Shown here: positions 9,357-18,130 of the stretch, in pieces
Layout of the letters: each line of letters opens with the position of its first letter
Numbering within the stretch: position 1 is the first letter of the stretch
DNA from: an uncultured SAR86 cluster bacterium
GTDB taxonomy: Bacteria > Pseudomonadota > Gammaproteobacteria > Magnimaribacterales > Magnimaribacteraceae
Reading direction: 5' to 3'
Length of the DNA stretch: 64,000 nucleotides
Assembly: GCA_902574355.1 (NCBI GenBank)
Contig: CACGNN010000003.1
Coordinates: 62,001-126,000 of the forward strand
Translations under genes and position numbers: made by a program
Notes under the pieces: model-generated
Databases searched by the model: none
What the model saw: the letters and a program-made list of their open reading frames with translations, nothing else
What the model was told of the DNA's origin: nothing

Positions 9357-10695
9357 CAATCTTATTAAGTATTTGAGCAAGAATTTCTCCTTTTTGAAAT
9401 CTTGCTTTAATCTTTTGATTTATCTTTAACTCTTCAGAAGAGGTAATAACTTTATTAGTATCATCTGTAACAATTGAGTAGCCTCTGCTTAATACAGCTA
9501 AAGGACTTACCGCCTCTAGAGTATTGATATTTTTTAGGTAGCTTTTTTTAGTTTTCTCAATATTCAATTTTATGGAGTTAATAAGATTTAAATAACTTTC
9601 GTTTATTTTAGTTTGTTTAAATTTGATTTCTGTTACTGGAGAAGAGGCCTTCAATTGTGATGTATTTCTCTCTAATCTATTTTTCTTATCTAAGGCTATA
9701 TTTAATAAAAGATCTTTCATCCTTGTCTCAAAATTATCTAATTTTTGTGATGTCTCTCTCAATTTTTCGCCAGGATGTCTGATGAGAGCCATTTTAAAAT
9801 CGAGAACTTCTTTTAAGGCTTCAATTTTATTTAGTAATCCCTTTTCAATATAGTCTTTATTCCTTGAGAAGGATTCCAATAAATTAGTATGATTCTGACT
9901 TATTATTTCAGCGGCTGCAGACGGCGTTGGAGCTCTTAAATCTGAGACAAAATCGCTAATTGTGAAGTCTGTCTCATGACCAATGGCACTAATTATTGGA
10001 AGTTGTGACTTTGAGATCTCTCTTGCAACAGATTCCATATTAAAACACCACAAGTCTTCTATTGATCCGCCACCTCTAGCTAAAATAATCACATCAAAAT
10101 TTTCTACTTTATTAGCTCTCCTTATTGCTTTAACAATTTCTTCATCTGCCGTTCTTCCTTGAACTTGCGACTCCACCAAAGTGAGCTTTATAAATGGTGA
10201 TCTTCTTCTAAGCACATTTATGATGTCTTGAAATACTGCCCCAGTTTCCGATGTTATTACAGCAACTGATAAAGGAAGATTAGGAATTGACTTTTTTCTA
10301 TTTTGATCAAAGAGACCATCATTTTCTAACTTTATTTTTAGATCTTCAAATGCTTTTAGTAATGCTCCTTCACCAAAAACTTCGATATGTTTAACATTAA
10401 ATTGATATCTTCCTGAAGGTGCGTAAATACTAATATTGCCATTTAGAATTAATTCATCTCCGATTTTAGGATCAAATAAAACATTTTGGTTTTCAAATTT
10501 AAACATGACACAACTCAAAGAAGACTTCTTGTCTTTTATGGTAAAGTACCAATGACCTGATCCATGAGCTGTGAAGCTAGAAATTTCGCCCTGTATCCAA
10601 ACATTAGATAAATCCTTTTCTAATAAACCTTTAGCAAGGTTATTAATGTCAGATACCGAAACAATTTCTTGATTATTCGATGGAACTTGGCTCAT
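9346..10695 (-). CDS. xseA: Exodeoxyribonuclease VII large subunit
   Basis: The catalytic subunit of exonuclease VII, degrading single-stranded DNA from both ends. The order is an N-terminal OB fold (VWIQGEISSFTAHGSGHWYF), a central nuclease domain with GRTADEEIVKAI, LARGGGSIEDLW and GHETDFTISDFVSDLRAPTPSAAAE (read in overlapping pieces), and a long helical C-terminal part that binds XseB. At 449 residues it matches the family. No xseB is visible in the window. It diverges from the EamA transporter gene, leaving only 24 bases between start codons. Confidence 0.96.
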   Translation of the reverse strand: MSQVPSNNQEIVSVSDINNLAKGLLEKDLSNVWIQGEISSFTAHGSGHWYFTIKDKKSSLSCVMFKFENQNVLFDPKIGDELILNGNISIYAPSGRYQFNVKHIEVFGEGALLKAFEDLKIKLENDGLFDQNRKKSIPNLPLSVAVITSETGAVFQDIINVLRRRSPFIKLTLVESQVQGRTADEEIVKAIRRANKVENFDVIILARGGGSIEDLWCFNMESVAREISKSQLPIISAIGHETDFTISDFVSDLRAPTPSAAAEIISQNHTNLLESFSRNKDYIEKGLLNKIEALKEVLDFKMALIRHPGEKLRETSQKLDNFETRMKDLLLNIALDKKNRLERNTSQLKASSPVTEIKFKQTKINESYLNLINSIKLNIEKTKKSYLKNINTLEAVSPLAVLSRGYSIVTDDTNKVITSSEELKINQKIKARFQKGEILAQILNKIDEE

Positions 10696-10719
10696 GTTAC
10701 AAAAGTATAACTGAAGATT

Positions 10720-11595
10720 TTGAACGAAGAAAAAAATATATCGAGAGAGCTTGTTAAAGGTATTTTCTTATTAATTATTGGTGCTTCAATGTTGGGGGGT
10801 TCAGGAATTTTTGTGAAACTTAGTGATTCTTCACCTTCTTTGATCGCCTTTTATAGATCCCTTTTTGCATTGCCTTTTTTATATGCATGGATGAAATTTG
10901 AAGAGAGAAATAGTTCCCCAAGTATAATTTTGGATAAAAAAATATTTTTCTTTCTGTTATTAGGAGGATTGTGTTTTGCTTTGGACATGTCGATTTGGAA
11001 TTGGTCTTTGTCCTTTACCTCAGTTGCTAACGCAACTCTCATGGCAAATATAGCGCCAGTCTTTGTTGTTATCTTCGGTGTCTTATTTCTTGGCTACAAA
11101 ATTGAAATCTCTTTTGTAGTAACTTTATTGCTTGCATTACTGGGCGTATTTCTTGTCATTTTGCCTGGAGAGCAAATAATGGTTTTCGGGGATTCATTGG
11201 GAATCCTAGCTGCTGTTTTTTATGCAGGATATATATTATCTATAAAAGATCTGACCAATATTCTTCAACCAGCAAAGACTCTTTTTTTGGTAACAATAAT
11301 AACTACTCTTTGTTTGCTTCCCATTAGCTTGATTGAAGCGGAAAGCCTGAATCTAAGCAAATCAGAGTTTTTTATACTCATTTCTTATGCTATTTTTTCT
11401 CAAACTTTTGCGCAAGGTTTGATAACTTCAGGAATTTCAAAAGTTTCCGCTCATTTATCTTCGTTAATACTTTTGATGCAACCTGTGGCGGCTGCATTTT
11501 ATGGATGGTTTTTTCTGCAAGAGTTGTTGAGCCCTTTACAAATGGCTGGGGGATTAATAGTTTTGGTAGCTATTTATTTAGCTTCTAGAAAATAA
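10720..11595 (+). CDS. EamA/DMT-superfamily transporter
   Basis: The 291-residue protein has about ten hydrophobic helices in two EamA-type halves (residues 12-150 and 155-288), as in RhaT/YdcZ-like drug/metabolite exporters. Motifs such as GGSGIFVKLS and LLMQPVAAAFYGWFFLQE are typical of the halves. The substrate is unknown. The frame opens with TTG at 10720; the next in-frame ATG lies inside the first helix and would destroy it, so TTG is the better start although the ribosome binding site is weak. It is convergent with the enoyl-CoA hydratase gene, one base apart. Confidence 0.85.
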   Translation: MNEEKNISRELVKGIFLLIIGASMLGGSGIFVKLSDSSPSLIAFYRSLFALPFLYAWMKFEERNSSPSIILDKKIFFFLLLGGLCFALDMSIWNWSLSFTSVANATLMANIAPVFVVIFGVLFLGYKIEISFVVTLLLALLGVFLVILPGEQIMVFGDSLGILAAVFYAGYILSIKDLTNILQPAKTLFLVTIITTLCLLPISLIEAESLNLSKSEFFILISYAIFSQTFAQGLITSGISKVSAHLSSLILLMQPVAAAFYGWFFLQELLSPLQMAGGLIVLVAIYLASRK

Positions 11596-11596
11596 G

Positions 11597-12391
11597 TTAA
11601 TCCCATTTTGGTTCTCTTTTCTCTAGAAAAGCTGCTATACCTTCTTGAGCATCAGGACCGGCAAATGTTTCAGCACTCTTCTTACCAAGATACGGAAGAG
11701 CTTCATCAAAATTCATTGCATCTTGATTAACATAAGCTTCTAAACCGAATTGCATTGTTCCAGGTGCTAAATTTGCTAGATCAGACGCTAGTTTATCAAC
11801 AGTCTTATCTAATTGATCGCTAGGCACAGATTGATTAATCAAACCCCATTCCTCAGCCTTCTTAGAATCAATTGCTTGACCTCTCATGCAAAAATCTAAT
11901 CCAGCCCTTTTTGGCATAACTCTAAATAATCCAGCCATAACCATATGAGGCCAGACACCTCTTAGAATCTCTGGAGCTGAGAACTTTGCCTCTTCAGTTG
12001 CAATAGCATGTGTGCAATTCGTAACCATTAAAAGGGCGCCAGCATGAACTGAGCCTTGTATCTTGCAAATTACAGGTTTGTATAAATGTCTAATGAGAAG
12101 ACTAATATCATCAGATCCTTCTATTTTTGGAACATTTGATTCTGCCTGTTCTCGTCTGAGATCAGCTCCTGCGCAAAAAACATCTCCTTCGGCAGCTATT
12201 ATTACAACTCTGATTTCCCTCTCTTGCTTTGCATAAGATAATGCATAGCAAATTTCATTCATCATTACATTATTAAGAGCATTTTTCTTTTCGGGCCTAT
12301 TAAGGGTGATGGTGAGTACATTATTATCTACATTTATTTTGGTAGCTTGAAATATTAATCCTTCAAGAGATAATTTATTTGTCATAGTCAT
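11597..12391 (-). CDS. Enoyl-CoA hydratase/isomerase family protein (AtuE-like candidate)
   Basis: A crotonase-fold protein of 264 residues. Visible are the N-terminal TLNRPEKKNALNN, the first oxyanion-hole segment CAGADLRRE, and APEILRGVWPHMVMAGL at the position of the second catalytic loop, where the usual LIPGAGG pattern is replaced. It is the last gene of a minus-strand operon after the AtuA-like gene, with a one-base gap. In Pseudomonas the equivalent gene, atuE, hydrates isohexenylglutaconyl-CoA, so this is a reasonable inference, but methylglutaconyl-CoA or another enoyl-CoA is equally possible. Start at the first or third codon is uncertain. Confidence 0.82.
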   Translation of the reverse strand: MTMTNKLSLEGLIFQATKINVDNNVLTITLNRPEKKNALNNVMMNEICYALSYAKQEREIRVVIIAAEGDVFCAGADLRREQAESNVPKIEGSDDISLLIRHLYKPVICKIQGSVHAGALLMVTNCTHAIATEEAKFSAPEILRGVWPHMVMAGLFRVMPKRAGLDFCMRGQAIDSKKAEEWGLINQSVPSDQLDKTVDKLASDLANLAPGTMQFGLEAYVNQDAMNFDEALPYLGKKSAETFAGPDAQEGIAAFLEKREPKWD

Positions 12392-12392
12392 A

Positions 12393-14162
12393 TTAATTTT
12401 TTAAAAAATCGGGTATTTCAATATCTTTAGCTCTTAAGTATTCGCCTAAAGATTTTGCTTGGCCATCTAGACGAGTCGAGGAGGAAACTCCATCTTGCAA
12501 GATGTCATGAACATAGAAATTCAGTGAGAGTATATTGGGTAGTTCGTACCTATCAATTTCATATTGTTTCAAATCCGGTAAAAGCTCCTTAAGCTTTTCT
12601 ACTGAGAGAAATTCATATAGATATGAATACGCGTCTTGAGTTTTGGCCCAAACGCCTAAATTTGCACATCCGCCTTTATCTCCAGATCTGGTTCCATAAA
12701 GGCTTCCAAATTTTGCCTTAGAAACATTTTCATAAGAAGGCACTTCATTTTCATAAGGTTCCTTTTGATAATAAGTTTCCTCGAAATCCATTTGACTGGT
12801 TGGTTCTACTTCTATTTTTTTTCCTTCAAAATGAACATTTTCTTTTATAAATTTACTATCGATTAAAGCAGGCCAATATTGAATATAAGGACCTGAAGGC
12901 ATTCCTGATCTCCCCGTATAACCTGGGATGCTCGCTAAACCTAATTCAACTATCTTTGCACTAAAAAGTCGTCCAACTAGATCAGGGTTTTGTGACATTA
13001 CAGAAATTCTTAGAGATGCTTGCGCCTCTTCATTAGATATCGGATTATCATGATCTGTCCTTATGAGTTGAATATCAACATGATCAAATTGATCCTTCCC
13101 TCCAACATTTTCAAATATAAGATCTGTGACTAGTTTAGCTTTGTCTTCTATATCAATCCCCGTTAAAAGGATTTCTGTTCCATTTCTAAAACCGCCGGCA
13201 AGGTTAACGCAAACTTTATGAGTTTTCGGGGCACTTGAACCTCTGCATCCACTAACAAAAACTCTATCTTCTGCTTCTTGTTCCATCTTCAGAGTGTCAA
13301 AGTGTCCTATAACATCAGGATTCATATAAGCAGGTGAACCAATTTCATATAACAGTTGGGCAGTTACTGTTCCTACGGATACTAACCCACCAGTTCCCGG
13401 ATGTTTTGTTATAGTAAAACTTCCATCCTCATAGATTTCTGCGATTGGGTAACCCATATTGAAGAAAGAGGGGACTTCATGAAAAAAAGAGTAATTACCA
13501 CCAGTCGCTTGGGCTCCACATTCTATAATATGACCAGCAGCTAAAGCACCCGCCAAGGCATCAAAATTATCTCTAGACCAATTATATTTCCAAGCCGCAG
13601 GACCAATTACTACTGCAGCATCGGTCACTCTAGGACATACAACTACGTCAGCGCCATTATCTAAGGCTTCTTTTATACCCCAGGCACCGAAATATGCATT
13701 TGCTGTCAGAGGTGGTTTTGAGTAATCATGCAGAGAAATACCTTTTTCCATATTAGCTAGAGGCTCATTAGCTTTCTTTAACTCTTCAAACCTTGGAATA
13801 AGATCATCTCCATCAATATAAGCAACCTTTAGATCTAAATTTAATTCTTGAATAATTTCTTCAATTTTATTTGCCATAGAGGAGGGATTTAGGCCTCCTG
13901 CATTCGTGACTATTTTTATATTTTTTTCTTGGCAAGTTACAGCTACATCTTTGAATTGTTTTAAGAAGGTTCCTACATACCCTTGATCTTCTCCTCTGTT
14001 CATCTTTTGGTTGTAGAGGATTGTCATAGTTAGTTCAGCTAGGTAGTCACCTGTTAAAACATCTATAGGTCCACCGTCAACCATATCCTTTGCAGCTGAA
14101 AGTCTATCTCCATAAAAACCACTGCAGTTTCCTATGATTATTTTATCTTTAGAGTTTGCCAT
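12393..14162 (-). CDS. AtuA family protein (acyclic terpene utilisation; DUF1446)
   Basis: The 589-residue protein has the DUF1446 domain with IIGNCSGFYGDRLSAAKDMVDGGPIDVLTGDYLAELTM-type N-terminus (residues 8-45), VTNAGGLNP, DVVVCPRVTDAA and CGAQATGGN segments, then the AtuA C-terminal ferredoxin-like domain with TRSGDKGGCANLGVWAK near residue 490. AtuA is required for citronellol/geraniol growth in Pseudomonas, but its biochemical role is not settled. The gene follows the biotin carboxylase by four bases and precedes the hydratase by one, which ties it to the carboxylase pathway. Confidence 0.88.
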   Translation of the reverse strand: MANSKDKIIIGNCSGFYGDRLSAAKDMVDGGPIDVLTGDYLAELTMTILYNQKMNRGEDQGYVGTFLKQFKDVAVTCQEKNIKIVTNAGGLNPSSMANKIEEIIQELNLDLKVAYIDGDDLIPRFEELKKANEPLANMEKGISLHDYSKPPLTANAYFGAWGIKEALDNGADVVVCPRVTDAAVVIGPAAWKYNWSRDNFDALAGALAAGHIIECGAQATGGNYSFFHEVPSFFNMGYPIAEIYEDGSFTITKHPGTGGLVSVGTVTAQLLYEIGSPAYMNPDVIGHFDTLKMEQEAEDRVFVSGCRGSSAPKTHKVCVNLAGGFRNGTEILLTGIDIEDKAKLVTDLIFENVGGKDQFDHVDIQLIRTDHDNPISNEEAQASLRISVMSQNPDLVGRLFSAKIVELGLASIPGYTGRSGMPSGPYIQYWPALIDSKFIKENVHFEGKKIEVEPTSQMDFEETYYQKEPYENEVPSYENVSKAKFGSLYGTRSGDKGGCANLGVWAKTQDAYSYLYEFLSVEKLKELLPDLKQYEIDRYELPNILSLNFYVHDILQDGVSSSTRLDGQAKSLGEYLRAKDIEIPDFLKN

Positions 14163-14166
14163 ACAA

Positions 14167-16089
14167 TTAGTTGTCTACGACCATTAATAGAGCACCATTC
14201 TCTAATTGATCATCCTTTTTAATTAAAACTTTGGTAACCTTACCATCCTCAGAAGCTTTAACCTGATGTTCCATTTTCATGGCTTCTAGTATCACTAGGG
14301 TGTCTCCCTTTTTAACTTTTGAACCTACTTTAACTTTTAAATCAATTACTTTTCCCGGCATCGGTGCAATCAATCCACCGGCCTGAACCTCTGAACCAGG
14401 TAAGGTAAATCTTGGCAATATCTTAAAGAGAGCATCACCCCATGGCCCATGCACAACGATCTTGTCATCATCTTGAGTAATTTTTGAATAGAATCTTGAG
14501 TTGTTAATTTCAATATCTATACCAGATGATGTCCAGTTTATTACTTTTGCGGTTGTTTCTTCATTTACCGCAAAAGACCCATCTCTATTAGCCTTATAAG
14601 TTACTTCAACTTCATTATCTAAATAGCTTAGAATTATTTTTTGTCTTGGAAGACGCGAGTTTCTCCAACCAGTCGGTATTTCTTTTAGGATATTTGCATT
14701 TTCTCTATTTTGACCTTGAATCCACAAAGCTGCGGCTGAGGTTGCATTTTCTAGAGAAGGCCCTTCAAGAACAACTGCTCTTTGAGGATTACTTTTTTCA
14801 ATGAAGTCTGAAGTTGTTTTACCTTTTAAAAAGTCTTCCGACCTCAATGAAGCTACTAAAAAATCTCTGTTAGTAGTTACTCCTCCAATATGCAAGCTCT
14901 CTAGGGCTAAGGCAAGTTTATTTGCCGCATCCACTCTAGTTTTGCCTTTAGTTATAACCTTTGCAAGCATCGGATCGAAATCCGTACCCACCACTGATCC
15001 TTGTTCTATACCTGTATCCCATCGTGCATCTATATTTGCATCACTTTCATAAGCAATAAGGGTTCCTGTCGCAGGTAAAAAGTCGTTAGAGGGATCTTCC
15101 GCATATAATCTAGCTTCAATAGATGAACCTTTCCATGTAATATCATCTTGAGAATAACCAAGCTCTTCTCCTCTTGCAATGCGTAATTGTTCATAGACTA
15201 AGTCTTTTCCTGTAACTTCTTCAGTGACAGGATGCTCAACTTGTAATCTCGTATTAACTTCTAGAAACCAGAACTCTCCTGTCTTATCATCTACTAAAAA
15301 TTCAACAGTACCTGCGGACTCGTATTTAAGTTTTTTAGCAAGCTTAATTGCTGCATCACCCATCGCAGCTCTCATCTTCGAATCAACTCTTGGAGAAGGA
15401 GATTCTTCTATGATCTTTTGATGTCTTCTTTGTATAGAGCATTCTCTCTCACCGAGGTGAACTACATTTCCTTGAGAATCTCCTAAAATTTGTATTTCAA
15501 TATGCCTAGAAGAAGCTACATATCTTTCTATAAAGACTCGATCATCTCCAAAACCAGTCTTAGCTTCTCTTTGAGCTCCAGCAATTGCTTCTTTCAGGTC
15601 TTTTTTATTTTCAACTATCCGCATGCCTTTTCCACCACCGCCTGCCGCAGCTTTTATAAGGATTGGATAGCCTATTGTGTTTGCTTTTTTGGGATCAGTG
15701 GTCATTGGTAGAGTAGGGACTCCGGCCTTTTCAGCTATATCTTTAGCTTTCAACTTATCTCCCATTGAAGTTATAACTCTTGAATTAGGTCCTACCCAAA
15801 TCAAGCCCTCTCTTTGAACAGCTCTGGCAAATTTTGCATTCTCAGAAAGGAAACCATAACCGGGATGAATTGCTTCAGCACCAGTTTGTTTGGCAGCATT
15901 TATTATTTCGCTACCATTTAGGTAAGAGTCACTTAACTTTATCGATTGATCTGCCATTTGAACAAACGGCGAATAGGTGTCGGCCTCTGTATAGACAGCC
16001 ACACAAGAAATGCCCATTTCATGAGCAGTTTTGATAATCCTGCAAGCTATTTCACCTCTATTTGCTATTAATAATTTATGAAAAGTCAT
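14167..16089 (-). CDS. Acyl-CoA carboxylase biotin-carboxylase/BCCP subunit (geranyl- or methylcrotonyl-CoA type)
   Basis: The 640-residue alpha subunit carries an N-terminal biotin carboxylase domain (LLIANRGEIACRIIKTA at the start, ATP-grasp loop KAAAGGGGKGMRI, FLEVNTRLQVEHPVTE) and a C-terminal biotinyl domain with EAMKMEH (biotin Lys near 605). It carboxylates its own biotin for transfer to an acyl-CoA by the beta subunit. Its start overlaps the carboxyltransferase stop by four bases. The substrate is most likely a branched unsaturated acyl-CoA such as geranyl-CoA or 3-methylcrotonyl-CoA; propionyl-CoA is less likely given the AtuA and hydratase neighbours. The choice is inference. Confidence 0.9.
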   Translation of the reverse strand: MTFHKLLIANRGEIACRIIKTAHEMGISCVAVYTEADTYSPFVQMADQSIKLSDSYLNGSEIINAAKQTGAEAIHPGYGFLSENAKFARAVQREGLIWVGPNSRVITSMGDKLKAKDIAEKAGVPTLPMTTDPKKANTIGYPILIKAAAGGGGKGMRIVENKKDLKEAIAGAQREAKTGFGDDRVFIERYVASSRHIEIQILGDSQGNVVHLGERECSIQRRHQKIIEESPSPRVDSKMRAAMGDAAIKLAKKLKYESAGTVEFLVDDKTGEFWFLEVNTRLQVEHPVTEEVTGKDLVYEQLRIARGEELGYSQDDITWKGSSIEARLYAEDPSNDFLPATGTLIAYESDANIDARWDTGIEQGSVVGTDFDPMLAKVITKGKTRVDAANKLALALESLHIGGVTTNRDFLVASLRSEDFLKGKTTSDFIEKSNPQRAVVLEGPSLENATSAAALWIQGQNRENANILKEIPTGWRNSRLPRQKIILSYLDNEVEVTYKANRDGSFAVNEETTAKVINWTSSGIDIEINNSRFYSKITQDDDKIVVHGPWGDALFKILPRFTLPGSEVQAGGLIAPMPGKVIDLKVKVGSKVKKGDTLVILEAMKMEHQVKASEDGKVTKVLIKKDDQLENGALLMVVDN

Positions 16090-17741
16090 AATCTGTATAC
16101 TCCATATCCAGGTGAACCTTCGATATTTCTTCCATTAACTAAAGACAAACACATTCCCAGTACAGTACGTGTATCTCTAGGATCTATAATCCCATCATCA
16201 CTAATTGCACCAGTTGCTCTTAAGGCTAAAGAACCTTCCTCTTGAGCTTTTTCAGCAAATGCAACCATTTTGGCATCTTCTTTTTCATCAAATTTTTCTC
16301 CCGTTCGTGCAGCTCTAGCTCTACGAACTATCGACATTACTCCTGCAATTTGCTGAGGGCCCATAACTGCAACCTTCGCTGTTGGCCATAAAAAGGTAAA
16401 TTTATTGTCATAAGCTCTACCAGACATTGCATAAGTTCCTGCCCCGTAACTGGCCCCTAAAATTATAGTGAGATGAGGAACGGTCGAGTTCGAAACGGAA
16501 TTTAAAAATTGAGCACCTCTTTTAATTTGACCAGCTTGCTCATAGTCCTTTCCAACTACAAAACCCGTAATGTTGTGCAGAAAGATAATAGGTATGTCTA
16601 TTTGATTACATAATTGTACAAATTGACCACCCTTAGCTGCTGTATCCGGAAAAATAGGCCCATTATTGCCCAATATACCCACCGTATATCCATGAATAGT
16701 TGCGAACCCGCATATTAAGGTGGGCCCAAAAAGAGGTTTAAATTCTTCAAATCTAGAGCCATCAGTAATACGTCCAATAACTTCCCTAACATCAAGAGGT
16801 CTTTTTAAATCTGGGTCAACTAATCCCAAAAGATCTTCAGTATCTAAAATTGGATCATCAGATTTCATAGTAGGCTCTTTACCTTCTTTTCTCCAATTTA
16901 AGTGAGATACAACTTCTCTTCCTATCCTTAGAGCATCCATTTCATCTTCAGCAAGATAATCAGCAAGACCTGAAAGTTCGGCATGCATTTGTCCTCCACC
17001 AAGGGTTTCATCATCTGATTCTTCTCCAGTAGCCATTTTTACAAGTGGTGGACCACCAAGAAACACTTTTGATTGCTTCTTGATGAATATATTATAATCA
17101 GACATACCAGGTTGATAAGCTCCTCCAGCTGTAGAAGAACCAAAAACAATTGATATAGTTGGGATTCTTAATTTTGACAGTTCTGTAACTTCGTAGAAAG
17201 TTCTTCCTGATTCGGCAAAGTGACCAGCACCTAATATAGTTCCAGCTGCTCCTTTTTTGCCTTTGCCTCCACCCATTCTCAAATCACCACCAGCCGACTC
17301 CACGAATTGAACATAAGGAATTTTATTGACTCGCGAAATTTCCATTGCTCTAGACCATTTCTTACCTGAAAAAGCATGCATAGCACCAGCCAGAACAGTA
17401 GGATCATTTGCAAAAATAACTACTTCTGTTCCTGCTACTATTCCAATCCCAGCTACAGCACCTCCTCCAACAGGATAATCAGAGGCATAAGCTGCTAAAG
17501 AGCTTATTTCCAAGAAAGGTGTATCGGGGTCTAAAAAGTTTGCAATTCTATCTCGGACAGACATTTTGCCTCTAGCGGCTAGCCTCTCGTGGTGATGCAT
17601 TCCTCCACCAAGTTCAACGTAATCGAGTAAGTCTTCAATGCCATCAAGTTTTTCTAACATAGCATCTTTATATTGATTAAATTCATCAGATTTATTATCG
17701 ATGTTAGTTTCCAAGGCAGGTGCTAAAAGGGTATTTTTCAT
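16086..17741 (-). CDS. Acyl-CoA carboxylase carboxyltransferase (beta) subunit, GCC/MCC type
   Basis: The 551-residue protein matches the carboxyltransferase beta subunits of methylcrotonyl-CoA and geranyl-CoA carboxylase: HHERLAARGKMSVRDRI, FVESAGGDLRMGGGKG, FGSSTAGGAYQPGMSDY, FLHNITGFVVGKDYEQ and MGPQQIAGVMS are all present. It is the first gene of the operon carboxyltransferase, biotin carboxylase, AtuA, hydratase. The upstream region 17742-17855 probably holds the promoter. In Pseudomonas the comparable genes are atuC and atuF. No isovaleryl-CoA dehydrogenase or HMG-CoA lyase is visible nearby, which weakens a leucine-pathway reading. Confidence 0.9.
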   Translation of the reverse strand: MKNTLLAPALETNIDNKSDEFNQYKDAMLEKLDGIEDLLDYVELGGGMHHHERLAARGKMSVRDRIANFLDPDTPFLEISSLAAYASDYPVGGGAVAGIGIVAGTEVVIFANDPTVLAGAMHAFSGKKWSRAMEISRVNKIPYVQFVESAGGDLRMGGGKGKKGAAGTILGAGHFAESGRTFYEVTELSKLRIPTISIVFGSSTAGGAYQPGMSDYNIFIKKQSKVFLGGPPLVKMATGEESDDETLGGGQMHAELSGLADYLAEDEMDALRIGREVVSHLNWRKEGKEPTMKSDDPILDTEDLLGLVDPDLKRPLDVREVIGRITDGSRFEEFKPLFGPTLICGFATIHGYTVGILGNNGPIFPDTAAKGGQFVQLCNQIDIPIIFLHNITGFVVGKDYEQAGQIKRGAQFLNSVSNSTVPHLTIILGASYGAGTYAMSGRAYDNKFTFLWPTAKVAVMGPQQIAGVMSIVRRARAARTGEKFDEKEDAKMVAFAEKAQEEGSLALRATGAISDDGIIDPRDTRTVLGMCLSLVNGRNIEGSPGYGVYRL

Positions 17742-17855
17742 ATCTTGACTGTATAATGCTCTCCAAAGCGCTCTTTTAAAAATTGTCCAAAAATAAGTTA
17801 CCGAATATTAACAATTGAGAGTTAGTAACAAAAGGATATTTTTCTAAAATTACTC

Positions 17856-18044
17856 ATGCAAGCTAATCGTTTCCATATAGGAATGGTCATGGAAGAAATC
17901 AATAGGAATTTTATTGATCCTATCTTATTAAATAAATCAAAAAAGAAAGCTAAAGGCATAGAGGAAATTACTTTTGCTTACTACATTATTTTAAGAGCAG
18001 AAGATATTGCTTCAAAAGAAGAATTTCCACTAAGAAAATTCTAA
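17856..18044 (+). CDS. Possible small protein, no recognised family
   Basis: A 62-codon frame lying alone between the divergent carboxylase operon and the monooxygenase gene. The product is charged and probably helical (MVMEEINRN, KKKAKGIEEITFAYYIILRAEDIASKEEF). No clear ribosome binding site precedes the ATG; an AAAGGAT lies about 20 bases upstream. A start at the internal Met (10 or 12) is possible. I see no domain and no signal peptide, so it may be a chance frame. Confidence 0.35.
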   Translation: MQANRFHIGMVMEEINRNFIDPILLNKSKKKAKGIEEITFAYYIILRAEDIASKEEFPLRKF

Positions 18045-18130
18045 TTCTTCTAAAGGATATATAAATATCTTTTCGATTAAAAATATCATTGAATTTATAT
18101 ATACTCAGTACTACTTCTTGGAGAGAAATT

